Source: Aquilaria yunnanensis (Eukaryota > Streptophyta > Magnoliopsida > Malvales > Thymelaeaceae). Taken from it: a stretch of DNA of 64,000 nucleotides. The translations under genes were made by a program, and so were the position numbers. The stretch is taken from positions 63,578,001 to 63,642,000 of the forward strand of contig CM077597.1 in NCBI GenBank assembly GCA_039654915.1, read 5' to 3'. Within the stretch, counting starts at the first letter, position 1. Every line of letters begins with the position of its first letter. Shown piece after piece: positions 47,981 to 59,802 of this stretch. Under the pieces are notes generated by a model. It searched no databases. It was not told where the DNA came from and saw only the letters and a program-made list of their open reading frames with translations.

Positions 47981-48713
47981 TGATGGCCTAAGGCCTCATC
48001 GTTGTGAGTCATGATGACTGTTGAGGAGACTTCTAGGAGGAAGAACGCCTGGAAGGTGGATCGCCCCAAGGAGAGTACCTGGTATTTTCTCAGGGTGTGG
48101 GAGCTGTATCTCCGGCCTGCCAACCTCCTGTCAAGTATTTATTTCCTGTATATATAGGAATACCTAGCCCGTTCAGATCATGACACGTGTGCGGTCGGAT
48201 GCTCCTGAACGTCTGGGCATAGGGGACAGATAGTTGGTAACTAGATGGCCTCGAGCCTTGTGCTGAGACGGGCCATGATATCATTCTGATGGCGTCTGCG
48301 CGTCAGGGCGACTTTTTACGTCTGTGGTGGGACGTGTCAGAGGCTTCCTTAAATGCTTCCTTAAATGCGCCTGCCGTACTCCCGAGGTCCCTGGGCGAGG
48401 TCGTCCTCTAGTTCGGACAGAGCCTCTTCGGGAAGCCTACCCTCAGTTCGGGGGTTCCCAGTTCCAGGGGGTTCCGCCTTCGGGGATATCATATTCGGGC
48501 AGCAATGTCTAGTGCCACTTTTCCGAAGGCGCGCTGTTCACAACCTTGGGGGGCGAATGGAGTCCTCAAGTTTTACTGGCGTGCCGAGGCTCGGAGCTCT
48601 CAGGCTATCTCCCGAGGTGCATGATTCCACCTATTCCCGGGAAGCGCCAGTTCTTCTGGCCATTGTTGTGGCAGGGTATTCGGCCAGATTGAGGCGATAG
48701 CCTTTGGCTATCA
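47981..48713 (-). repeat. 5' LTR of element B (LTR4, 733 bp)
   Basis: Shares the 134 bp deletion with LTR3. TATA box 48149-48156 and G-box 48184-48189 on the minus strand. The flank TCCCT continues into C's sequence (TAGTTTGCTTTAGGG), the same as the region after the antisense gene in A. Confidence 0.95.
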
Positions 48714-48853
48714 TCCCTAGTTTGCTTTAGGGCTCCTCTCATTTTTCTCCTTTGTGCTCCTTCTTTGGGCACTTCTTTTGTAAGGCAGCGTTTGCTCTTA
48801 ATGAACAATCTTTTGGCTAAGTCCATTCTTGCAAGTTTCTTCATTTCCACTGT

Positions 48854-49335
48854 CCCGAACGCGTTTGCTCAAGAGACTTTCGGAAAACCTGCAACCAAAG
48901 AAACTTTTTACCTTCCTTTGTCCCGAGTGTGCTCGCTCAAGAGACTTTCTGGAAAGTTTGTAAAAATTTGGCTAAGTCTTTTGCAGGCTTTTTGTTCCCT
49001 TTTATCCCGAACATGTTCGCTCAAGGGACTTCGGAAAACCTTCAGCCAAATTTTTCTGTCTTCCTATTGTCCCGAGCATATTTGCTCAAGGGACTTAGGA
49101 AAAGTTTCACGAGATTGCTCATTTCCCTTTTTCCCGAGCACGTTCGCTCAAGGGTGTTCGGAAATTACCTCTGCTTTTGTTTTGGCGTGTACTTTTGCGA
49201 GATTCTTGCTTTCCCTTTGTCCCGAGCATGTTCGCTCAAGGGTGTTCAGAAAATTTTCTCTGCACTGATTATGCCGAGTACCTTTGCAAGATTCTTGTTT
49301 CCCATTTTTCCCGAGCATAGTGGCTCAAGGGACTT
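48854..49335. repeat. Minisatellite between antisense gene and pol in C
   Basis: Seven units of the CCCGAGCA...GCTCAAGG type, starting at 48854 and ending with the GCATAGTGGCTCAAGG unit at 49310. The order matches A apart from one unit fewer. Confidence 0.82.
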
Positions 49336-49484
49336 CGGTAAGTCATATCTGCTTTTTTCGTGGCGAGCCCCTTCGCGGAATTCTGTTTTGGACAATTTGG
49401 TATACTTGAAAATTTTTCTCAAGACCATTCTTCTCCAGACCATTCTGTACTTAGAATATTTCTTGTACAATATATCTCTTCCGC

Positions 49485-52400
49485 TCAACCTTTGGCGTAG
49501 AATTTTTTCAAGGCGTCTGAATGCCAAGTGTTTTTCAATTCTACGCCTTCGGCGTCGCCAAGCTTGTACACGCCTTTTCGTACTTCGGTGAGAACCAGAT
49601 AAGGTCCTTCCCAATTTGCGCGAAGTACTCCGTGAGATAGCCTTCGGGGTGCAAAGTCGGCCTTTCGGAGAACGAGGTCTCCTTTTTTGATTTCTTTTGG
49701 CCTGGCTTTTAAGTTGATAGCCGCGGCCACTCTTTGCTGGAAAGCTTTTCTTCTCAGCTCGGCTATTTCTCTGTGTTCGGCCACAAGGTCGAGCTTAGTT
49801 CTCAGACCGAGGTCGTTTCCGCCTTCATCAAATACTTGCACCCGTATTGAAGGCTGAACTATCTCTATTGGGATAATGGCCTCTGTTCCGAAGACGAGTG
49901 AGAAGGGAGTTTCCCCTGTGGCTCTTCGTGGCGTCGTTCGGTAGCTCCACAATACACTTTGGAGTTCTCCTGGCCATTTGCCCTTGGCTTCCCCAAGTCT
50001 CTTTTTCAGGCCATCTTTTATGGTCCTGTTTGATACTTCCACCTGCCCATTGCTTTGGGGGTGAGCTACTGGGGCGAAGTGCATCTTTATTCCGAGGTCG
50101 CTGATGAATTCCTGGAATCCTTTGTCTATGAACTGGGATCCATTATCAGCTACTAGTACCCTCGGTATGCCAAATCTGCATACGATGTTCTTCCATACGA
50201 ACTTCTGCACTTCTTTTGCCGAGATAGTTGCTAGTGGTTCTGCCTCTACCCACTTTGAGAAATGGTCCACTGCTACCACGCAGAATTTCACGCCTCCGGG
50301 CGCTGTGGGGAGTGGCCCAATAAGGTCTATACCCCAGACTGCGAAAGGCCAAGGATAGTGTGCCGACGTTACCATTTTCGAGGGTATCCTCTGGATTTTT
50401 GCATGTCTCTGGCAACTACCGCACTTCTGGACGAACTGCCTTGCGTCCTTTCTCAGGGTAGGCCAGAAGTATCCTTGGCGGAGTATCACTGCTGCAAGGG
50501 CATCAGTTCCAATGTGTGAGCCGCACATGCCTTCGTGAACTTCTTTGAGGACCATCTCAGTATCCTCTTCGCCCACACATCTCTGCAGCGGATTTGCATA
50601 TCCTTGCCGATATAACTCTTCACCAATCAGGAAGAATCTTCCGGCGCGTTTTCGCAGTCTTGCAGCATTGCCGGCGTCTTCGGGAAGCTCATTCTCTGCG
50701 AGGTATCTCTTTATGGGGTCCTTCCACCCTGTTCCCGAGGTCGTTACGCTTAGCACGGAGATGCTTGGATGGTCTAGCACCTCGGTGTATGTTTTGGACT
50801 TCGCTAAGCAATCTGCCTCAGTGTTATTCCGCCGGGGTACATTTTCGATCCGCACGGCGTCAAACTCTTGGATGAGTTTTGTTACCAGCTCGTGGTATTT
50901 TGCTAAGATTGGGTCCTTCGCCCCATAATCTCCTGCCGTCTGCCGAACTACCAGCTGGGAATCGCTGTGAGCCCTTAAGTTTCTCACGCCAATCTTTCTG
51001 GCCAAGCGTAATCCCGCTATGAGGGCTTCATACTCAGCCACATTATTGGTGACGTTGAAGCTGAACTTGATAGCCTTCATCACCTCTAGGCCTTCGGGTC
51101 CCCTGATAACTATTCCAGCTCCCTGGTGTTCGGACCCCGAGGCTCCGTCAACATGCAAGGTCCATTCTGGCTCACCTTCTTTCGGATCTGGGTGGTTCTC
51201 CTCAGTGGTGGGTATTTCGGCGATAAAATCTGCCAATGCTTGGGCTTTTACGGCCTTCCGAGGCTCATACGTGATTTCATGTTCACCAAGCTCTATGCAC
51301 CACTTGGAGAGCCTTCCCGAATGATCAACTCTCTTCATGACATCCCGTAGTGGTAGACTACTTCGGACGACGATGGGGTGAGCCTGGAAATATGGTCGCA
51401 GTCTCCTTCCTGCAAGCACGAAGGCGTATATAGCTTTTTGAAGCAAGGGGTACCTGACTTCGGCGCCATGCAGGGACTTGCTGACGTAGTAGACCGGCCA
51501 TTGTTTCAGCCCTTCTTCTTTTACCAGGACCGAGCTCACGGCCTTTTCTGTGATGGCGAGGTACAGTACGAGGGGTTCTCCCTCCCGAGGTTGTCGCAGA
51601 GTCGGCAGGCTGGCCAGGTAGACTTTGAGTTCTTCCCAGGCCTTTTGGCAATCTTCATCCCAAGGATGATTGTTTCTTCCGAGGTCGCCTTCCATCTTTG
51701 CTGCCTTTGTGAGGACTTTGAAGAAAGGTCTACACCTATCTCCGTACCTGGAAATAAACCTGCTCAGAGAGGTTATTCTTCCGGTTAGTCTCTGCACATC
51801 TTTGACTGTGGCAGGAGTTCGGAACTCAAGCAGAGCCTTAATCTTCTCAGGATTGGCGTCGATGCCTCTTTCGGATACCATGTACCCAAGGAATTTTCCC
51901 GAGGTCACGCCGAAGATACACTTCTCGGGATTAAGGCGAATCCCGAAGGCTCTGAGCTTTTGGAAGGTTTCCTCCAAATCTGCAACGTGGTAGCCGGGCA
52001 GCTTGCTTTTGACTATCATATCATCAACATATACCTCCATGTTTCTCCCCATTTGGTCCTTGAAGACCTTGTTCATCAGTCTCTGGTAGGTGGCTCCTGC
52101 ATTTTTTAGCCCGAAGGGCATTCTGACATAGCAGTACGTTCCTCCCTCGGTGATGAAGGCAGTTTTCTCTTCATCTTCGGGGTCCATTCTTATCTGATGG
52201 TAGCCGCTGAAGGCATCTAGGAAGCTCAGGAGCCCGTATTCGGCCGTTGAATCTACCAGTTGATCTATGGGCGGGAGGGGAAATGAGTCTTTCGGGCAAG
52301 CATCGTTCAAGTTTCTGAAATCAATGCACATCCGGAGTTTGCTGCTACCTTCTTTTGTGGCGATGACCACGTTGCTTAACCATTCGGGGTATTTTACCTC

Positions 52401-54803
52401 CCTGATAACTTCAGCATCCAATAGGCGCTGGACTTCGGTTTTCATGAAGTTGCTTTTGTGGGCTGAGGTGCTTCGTTTCTTTTCCCTGATAGGTTTTGCT
52501 TCCGGGCTTATTTTGAGGCGGTGCTGTATTATGCCATGGTTTACTCCTGGCATGTCTTTCTCCTGGCATGTCTTTCGGCAAGTAGGCAAACAGATCTTTA
52601 TTTTTCAGCAGAAAGGATACAAGATTTTCCTTATCACCTTTGGCCATGCTCTTCCCTATTCGGATAGATTGTCCTGGGACAAGATCTACTGCTTCCGTTT
52701 CTGCTTCTGCGGGATCTCCTTCTTTGCCTTTCTCCTGCGCCTTTGCCTCCACCGTTTGTGTAGAGTTGTTTGCCGGAGCCTTTCGTGCTTTTACAAACAC
52801 CTTTCTTACCTCGGCTTGGTCGATGAAGACCTCTGCATCTCCATCCTTGGTGGCGAATGTGACAGTCAAATACTTCACATCGTGGCGAATGTGCAGGTTC
52901 CCCTGAGTCTGCCTTCTGAGGATGGCGTTGTACGAAGACGGGACATCCATGACGATGAATCTTGCCATTGTGGACGCGTACAACTCAGCTCCTCCATCTA
53001 CCGAAGTGTCTTTTATCATCAAGGGGAGGTCGATCCATCCGAGGACGGGTAGTTCGGATGGCCCAACGCCGAAGGTGGGCGTGGTGACAGGTTTAAGCTC
53101 GCTGCTGGAGATGCCCAAGCTCGGCAGTAAGTGCGAGAATAGGACGTCAGCATTTGAGCCATCATCAAGCAACACTCTCTTGACGTCCCAGTTCCCTATT
53201 CTCGCCATTATCAGCAGCGGGTCGTTGTGGGGGAAGACGACGGTGGAGCCATCTTTGCGAGCCAGTTTCTTTGATGGACTTTGATACTCAATAACTGCAA
53301 TTTCTCTGGCCTTCTGCTTTCTTTCCGAGGATGGGAGCCCCGTGGTGATGGTTTGGATGACCCCTACTGGAGGTGGAAGGCGCCTTTTTGGACTTCTGTT
53401 TCTCCGCCTGTCGGAGTCATAGTCCTCATTTTCGGCCCTCTCTTCCTCCTCTTTTCTGCCTTTTGGGGAGGGCATCTGCAGGTACTTGTGAAGTTGGCCC
53501 TGTTTGATCAGCGACTCTATGTACTTCTTCAGATGGAAGCAGTCTTCAGTGTCATGACCGTGGTCGCGATGAAACTGGCAGAACTTCTTGGCATTCTTCT
53601 TATTATCGACGGCCATGGCCTTTGGCCGCCGAATCTGCGTCCCTTGCCTTTCCAGCGCCATGAGAATGTTGGTCCGTGTCGTGCTCAAGGGTGTGAAACT
53701 TTGAGGTTTCCTTCCTCGAATTCGCCGTGTCGGCCTGTGTGTTCAAAAAGATGCCGAGCTTGCTGACTGGACCCTTCGGCGCGGTGATGATCAGACTTCG
53801 GCCCCGCCATCCTCAATTCCTCGGCTGTCATGTTTTGCTCTGCCCTTCGGTAAAATTCTCTGAGGGTCTCCGGGGGGTCCTTTGAGAACTCGTAGAACAG
53901 CTGTGAGTCACGCCGAAGGCCCCGTGTCATAGCGAGGATGCGAATTTCGGGCCGGAAGTCCGGGACGCTGAGTGCTTCCCTGTTGAATCATTCGACATAG
54001 TCTCAGATTGTCTCTCCGTTTCTCTGCTCTATGTCGAACATCTGAACAGGCATTTTGGCCGTCGGCCTGCTCCCAATGAACTGCTGGGTGAAGGCTGTGG
54101 ACAACTCCTGGAACTCAGTGATAGTCCCTGGGGGCAAGGAATTGTACCATGCTGTTGCTGGGCCCGTGAGGGTGACTTCGAAGCATTTGCACATGGTAGC
54201 GTCATCAGCTCCGTGCATTATCATGCTCCGTCTGTACTTCGTCAGATGGGCCTGTGGATCAGTCCGGCCATCATAGATCTCCAGCCTAGGCACTCTGAAG
54301 TCGCCTGGCATAGCTGCCTCAACGATGGCGCGAATAAACGGGGAGCCATCTTCGCATAATGCCCCCGACAGCCTGTCCCAAACGGGTTTTTTGGTCACTT
54401 GCTTCTCCACTCTGTCCAGCCGTGCCAATATCCTTTCCATAAGCGCAGTGGCGCTAGGACCATTTTCACGGGAGGGAGATCGACGGCGCCTCTTCGGGGA
54501 GCGAGTTCGGCGCGGAGGGGTCAGGGACCTCGCCTCGGGCGACGAACTGCTTCGCTGTGAGACTCTAGGTCGCTTGGACCCGGTTTGTCCCACAGGCCGC
54601 TTCCCGAGGGCTATATCTTCTGTGGATGATTCTCCGCGAGGCTCTCCACTTCCTGAACTGCAGTGTGTAGACTTGGGGCTTCTCTCCCGAGGGCGTGCTA
54701 ATGAGGAGGGTTTCTGGGCCTGTGACTGCTGTGGCCGTCTTCGGTCGATCTGCTGAGTCATTTCAGCAACGACCGAGCGCTGAAAGTCCCTCAAGAAACT
54801 CAT
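49485..54803 (-). pseudogene. gag-pol: Gag-Pol of element C, several lesions
   Basis: Frame from MSFLRDF at 54803. Two nonsense codons, both CGA in A and TGA here, lie at 54003-54005 and about 53991 in the gag core (TIRDYVERF in A). A one-base loss near 53725 shifts the frame before the zinc knuckle, and a short duplication around 52545-52575 (CCTGGCATGTCTTTC repeated) shifts it again before RT. From 52530 down to 49485, RT (YVDDMIVKSK), both RNase H segments and integrase are open. The normal stop TAA after KKFYA is AAA, so the frame ends two residues later. Confidence 0.92.
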
Positions 54804-54949
54804 GGTGATTACCAGAGGGCGGTCCTCCTCGGGCGTAGAAGTCTCTGGGAGTGTCTGCTCAGCGGCCGGTTGTATCTCAGGCGCGGACGAGGACCTTGGG
54901 AGTCCCTTGTCCTTAGAACGCCGAGTCTCAATGACGGCGATTTGCGAGC

Positions 54950-54970
54950 GGGTTCCCACAGACGGCGCCA
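54950..54970 (-). other. Primer-binding site of element C
   Basis: Same block as A and B, two bases from the 5' LTR start at 54973. Confidence 0.75.
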
Positions 54971-54972
54971 AA

Positions 54973-55838
54973 TGATGGCCTTGGGCCTCATCGTTGTGAG
55001 TCATGATGACTGTTGAAGAGACTTCTAGGGGAAGAACGCCTGGAAGGTGGATCGCCCCAAGGAGAGTACCTGAAAAGCTGGAAAACAGGGTTAGGAGGCC
55101 CCCGGAGTGTTTTTCCGGGGGGGGAGCCTCCGACGCCCAAGTCAGTGGTGGCCGGAAAAAGGAGAAAGTCACTAGCTCAAAGAGAAAGGCAGAAAAGTCT
55201 CGCCTGGTATTTTCTCAGAGTGTGGGAGCTGTATCTCCGGCCTACCAACCTCCTGTCAAGTATTTATTTCCTGTATATATAGGAATACCTAGCCCGTTCA
55301 GATCATGACACGTGTGCGGTCGGATGCTCCTGAACTTCTGGGCGTAGGGGACAGATAGTTGGTAACCAGCTCGCCTCGAGCCTTGTGCTGAGACGGGCCA
55401 TGATGTGATTCTGATGGCGTCTGCACGTCAGGGCGACTTTTTACGTCTGTTGTGGGACGTGTCAGAGGCTTCCTTAAATGCTTCCTTAAATGCGCCTGCC
55501 GTACTCCCGAGGTCCCTGGGCGAGGTAGTCCTCTAGTTCGGACAGAGCCTCTTCGGGAAGCATACCCTCAGTTCGGGGGTTCCCAGTTCCAGGGGGTTCC
55601 GCCTTCGGGGATATCATGTTCGGGCACCAATGTCTGGTGCCACTTTTCCGAAGGCACGCTGTTCACAACCTTGGGGGGCGAATAGAGTCCTCAAGTTTTA
55701 CTGGCGTGCCGAGGCTCGGAGCTCTCCGGCTATCTCCCGAGGTGCATGATTCCACCTGTTCCCGGGAAGCGCCAGTTCTTCTGGCCATTGTTGTGGCAGG
55801 GTGTTTGGCCAGATTGAGGCGATAGCCTTTGGCTATCA
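54973..55838 (-). repeat. 5' LTR of element C (LTR5, 866 bp)
   Basis: Nearly identical to LTR2. TATATATA at 55274-55281 and CACGTG at 55309-55314 on the minus strand. It is followed on the right by CAGAT, the duplication also found at 33773-33777. Confidence 0.95.
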
Positions 55839-58281
55839 CAGATCTGGTGGTATTTGCTAAAAGCATCTAGAAAACCTGATATCTTGTACCCCAAAGAGGA
55901 GTCTACCAGGTGATCTATTGCAAGTAGTGGTTAAAATGTTTTGGGCATGTGTCATTCACTCTAGTGAAGTCGATGCACATTTGGAGTTTATCACTCCCTT
56001 CTTTTATGGCTATAACCATGTTGCTCAACCAATCTGGGTACTCGACCTCCCTAATTACTCCTGCTTCGAGGAGTCATCGTATTTCCTGTTTGATAAAGGC
56101 CTTCTTGTTTGCTGCCATATTTCACTTTTTTTTCCTTATGGGCTTTGCGAAAGGGTCAACATTTAAACTACATTGGATTATGATTGGGTTTATCCTCGAC
56201 ATGGCTTTCTACAAGTAGGAAAAGAGATTTTTGTTTGATTTTAAGAAATCTACAAGTTTGGCCTTTTCCCCGCCGGTTAGATTTTTCCCAACTTTGGTAC
56301 TTCGGCCGTCAACAAGTTCTAAGCGCTCTACCTTGACATCTATTCCCCAATCTCTATTCTCCCAAGGCTCTTCTGAAGTTGTTGTTGTGGATATGTGGAG
56401 AATATTTTTTGAGGGAGGCTGGCATGCCTTTAGAAAGACATTTCAAACTTCAGTTTGATTAGTAAAGATGACTGCATGACCTTTATTGGCCTCGAAGGCT
56501 ACAGCTAGGTATTTCAGGTCTGACCTCATGTGCAGCTTTCCCAGGGTCTGTCTTCCAACAATGGCATTGTAAAGCCAGGGGACATCAACAATGATGAATT
56601 TTGTCATGATTAAGGCATATAACTATTCACCATATCCCAGACTTTTTGCCTTGACAATGAATGGTAGTGTTGTGGCACCTAAGATCGGGAGTTCATTGGG
56701 GCCCACTCCATATGTCGAGGATACCATTGGTTTGAGGACTTTAATTGATATCCCCAACTTTGATAGTATATGAACAAATAGTACATTGGCATTCAATTTT
56801 TCATTATAGAGGACCCATTTTACACCCCAGTTTGTTATTCTAGCGGTAATAAGAAGGGGAAGATCATGAGGGAAATTGATAGTGCATCCATTAGGTCTTG
56901 ACGGTAGGTTATATGATTTTCCAATACTAAGGGTGGCTATCTCCTTTGTTTCCTTTTCATTTCTGATGAAGGAAGTCCTGTAGTCATGGTTTGTATCATG
57001 CCCACTGCAGGTGGCAGTAATCCCTTGGATTTCAGTGATTCCATCCTTGGTCAGAGTTGTACTCATCATCCTCATATTTTATCTCATCGCCTCATCCTCC
57101 CACCTTTGGCGGCTGACATATGGGATACCTTCTTAGCTGTCCTTGTTTAAAGAGAGTTCATTGTACTTTTTTCAACTGGTGGTAGTCTTTGGTATCGTGA
57201 CAGTGGTCTTGATAGTATTGGTAGTACTTCTTCAAGTTCTTTTTATTGCCCGGGACTATCAGCTTTGGCCTCTGAAACCATCCCTATTTCTTTAAAGCTG
57301 CAAGGATGTTTACTTGGTAAGTGTTTAAGGGGGACTGGGGCTAAATTTTTCTTTTACCTTTTTTTTTCTTGGATTGCTTGCTGCTTCCACCCTCCCCATG
57401 GGATTGGTTTTGGAACCAAGCTCACTTTAGTGAGTATCCAGTTTTTCTTCATTGATGGTCATTTCTTCGGTGATCATGTACTGTTTGGCCAATTGGTAAA
57501 GTTCTCCCACCGTCGTCGGCATCTGCTTTGAAAGCTCAAAGGCCAAGTTTGAACCATTTTGGAGGCCCTTCATAATCACCAGAATATGCACTTTAAAAGA
57601 CAAGTCTATGACTTTTAAGGCCTCCAGGTTGAACCTATTGATGTAGTCTCGAAGGGATTCATTTTCTCTTTGAACAATATTGAATAACTCATGGAAGGGT
57701 AACTTTCGATGAATTGATGAGTAAAAGGAATAGATAACTCATGGAAAGATGCAATTGAAGAGGGGGACAGGGCATTATACCAAGTAATGGCTGAACTAGA
57801 AAGTGTTACCTCAAAACACTTGCATAGTATGGCTTCATCAGCTTCACTAAGAACCATGTTCTGCCGATACTTTCTCAAATGTGCGTGAGGTTCTCCTCTT
57901 CCATCATACGAGTATAGCCAAGGTACCCTAAATTCAGGTGGGATTGGACTGTTTTAGATGGCCTGAACAAAGTGAGCTTCGTTGTCGGTAAGAGTTCTGG
58001 TTAGTCGGGTCCAGACTAGCTTTCTTGCAATTTGTTCCTCTATCTTGTCCATCCTTTGTAGCAGCTTTTCAAAGAGAAGGTCTGACCATTATTGTGCCTC
58101 TGAGGAGAAAGGGAAGTTTGCCAAGTTGATTTTTGTTTGAAAATAGTTGGGTCCTTCCATTTGCGACCACGTTTCAAGCTCTCAGGTGATAGGCTTTTGA
58201 TGCAAGACTCGCTCCGTATGCTACTTCCCCAATGAGGGTTTCCTCCTAGTTGGGGTTCTGGGGATACTCTGACCAAAATGC
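55839..58281 (-). pseudogene. gag-pol: Gag, protease and RT start of element D
   Basis: From high to low: gag core (57615-57900, with CKCFEVTLSSSAITWYNAL), zinc-knuckle area (about 57150-57230), protease region (56623-57075) and RT 5' half (55839-56220), ending at the C insertion at the motif LDAFSKYHQI. The protease active site reads VLYNEKLNANVLF instead of VLLDDGSNADVLF, so the catalytic Asp is lost. Many stops. The right end is cut at 58281 by the copia solo LTR. Confidence 0.85.
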
Positions 58282-59697
58282 TGTTAGTGTTGTGCCCAAA
58301 AAGCCAATCATGAGATGATTGTATTTTTACACATTGAGTCATGATATTTTATTGAGGCATTAATCCAGCAATTATGTTTGTTGTTTTGTTTCTGCGTAAC
58401 GTAATAAACATAATTGTAACCCTAGAATAATGATATTCTTAAACGTCCCTAGTATAGTATTATTGTGGAGCGGGTTGCAATAATACATAATGACTAGCAT
58501 ATGTGGAGACTAATATGAGATATGTAGTCTACATATGGGTACAAGTTAGAGAACTTGTGTACTGGACCGACCCACCATGAGAACACTTCATGGATCGTTA
58601 TATGAGTGTCATAAGTGATTCTCATAGTGATCATGGTATATGTAGTCCTTCGACCTAAGATCATCAAGGTTCCCTACATGTGAGTCACATACTTTGATAC
58701 TTTCCTTTGTTGCTCGTAACTGAGTGAACTTGAAGGAGGTCATTGGGTATGTCACATATCATGCGGAGGGATTTGTATGATCAAGATGGGATTTGTCCCT
58801 CCTATGTAACGGGAGTGATATCTTTGGGCCCCTTGATAGAGTGAGACTTAGAAAATGCATGGCCATGCTCCGATGAGTTAATATATGATATCAATGTCAT
58901 CAGTTTAAGTTAGTCTACTCGGTAATCAAGAAACCAAAGATTGGGCTATACGAGAGTGACACATTCCATGTCTCGTGCTTAGTCTTGATATCTTGGACAA
59001 AGGGACAATGGCATATATCGGTGATGATCATAAAGGTTTAGTCGATTCACCGACAATCTTGTCACTTGGGTAGCAATGATGTGTTGCTAGACACCGCTCA
59101 TTGCTTATGATCATAAATATGATTTATGATCATTGCCAACATGGCAAGAGCCTATTGGGTCGCACACATAGAGCTATTTGGATCATTAGAGTGCATGGGC
59201 TAATTATTTGGGTTATGGTTTCACTTTAATTTCATATTAATAATGGGCCAAGGAGTTGAGCCATTATTAAGCCCGAAATTAAATCCTAATTGGATTAGGG
59301 CTTTGAAACCCATTAGGCCTGGAAGTTGAGTCTCACTATAAATACAACTTTTAAGTGAGAAATTCGTAGGTCTCCTTGCCCTAGCCTCCCAAAAGGACAG
59401 CCGCACTCTTCTCTTGCAATTCCTTGGAGGACGCATGCTAGCACTGCGAGCGCAAGAGAAACGCATCTGCCGGGACGTGGTGGAAGCGTGGTGATCCCGA
59501 GAGGCTCGTGTGGATACCATAGAGAGCCTGAACACGTCAACTGTTCAGGTTTTGTGATTCGACTCTACAGTTGAGTGAGAGATCTCAACCGAAAATTAGG
59601 TATGAAATTTTCGAACACCCGGTTTACCCCGTTTCACTTGGATCCTGGAGGGTTTCGGTTAAATTCCGCTGCGCTGTTTGGCTCCCGAAACCCAACA
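58282..59697 (+). repeat. Ty1/copia solo LTR (1416 bp)
   Basis: TGTTAGTG to ACCCAACA, flanked by AATGC on both sides (58277-58281 and 59698-59702). It interrupts the gag of D. It is the inverted counterpart of the LTR at 59803-61161. Confidence 0.9.
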
Positions 59698-59802
59698 AAT
59701 GCAGGGTTATTTCTATGACTATGGTGCATTGGAACTCATGTAGGAATCCCATTGTAAGTGTCACTGGGCAATCATCCTCAGGCAGGTTCGTTGGGTTGCT
59801 TG
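59698..59802 (-). pseudogene. gag: gag N-terminus of element D
   Basis: The 105 bp between the two copia LTRs encodes, on the minus strand, PEDDCPVTLTMGFLHEFQC, which matches PEEDRPLVITMSFLRDFQR at the start of gag in A and B. It contains the presumed start Met of D's gag. Sequence upstream is lost behind the copia LTR at 59803. Confidence 0.8.

Larger units (their letters stand above)
37831..48713 (-). mobile_element. Full-length Tat-family element B (10.9 kb), inside C
   Basis: Complete minus-strand copy: 3' LTR 37831-38563, purine tract, antisense gene, minisatellite, gag-pol, primer site, 5' LTR 47981-48713. The duplication TCCCT flanks it (37826-37830 and 48714-48718). The two LTRs differ at roughly a dozen sites by eye over 733 bp, which points to a fairly recent insertion. 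It sits in the same orientation as C, in the stop codon of C's antisense gene. Confidence 0.97.
33778..55838 (-). mobile_element. Tat-family element C, nested host of B
   Basis: Minus-strand element with 3' LTR 33778-34643, 5' LTR 54973-55838 and the 5 bp duplication CAGAT on both outer flanks. Without B it is about 11.2 kb. It lies in the RT of D, whose reading is restored when C is removed. B occupies 37831-48713. Both its gag-pol and antisense gene are broken. Confidence 0.95.
17766..59802 (-). mobile_element. Old Tat-lineage element D, in four separated pieces
   Basis: Oldest element, reconstructed from interrupted frames. Pieces: 17766-20254 (leader and antisense gene, plus strand), 31189-33777 (integrase, RNase H, 3' half of RT), 55839-58281 (5' half of RT, protease, most of gag) and 59698-59802 (gag N-terminus). 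The gaps are filled by E with K, by C with B, and by a copia solo LTR; a copia element abuts the right end. Across C the RT reading resumes exactly at the CAGAT duplication; across the solo LTR gag resumes at AATGC. Its proteins match A across all domains but with far more divergence and many stops. Its own LTRs are not securely identified. Confidence 0.8.
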
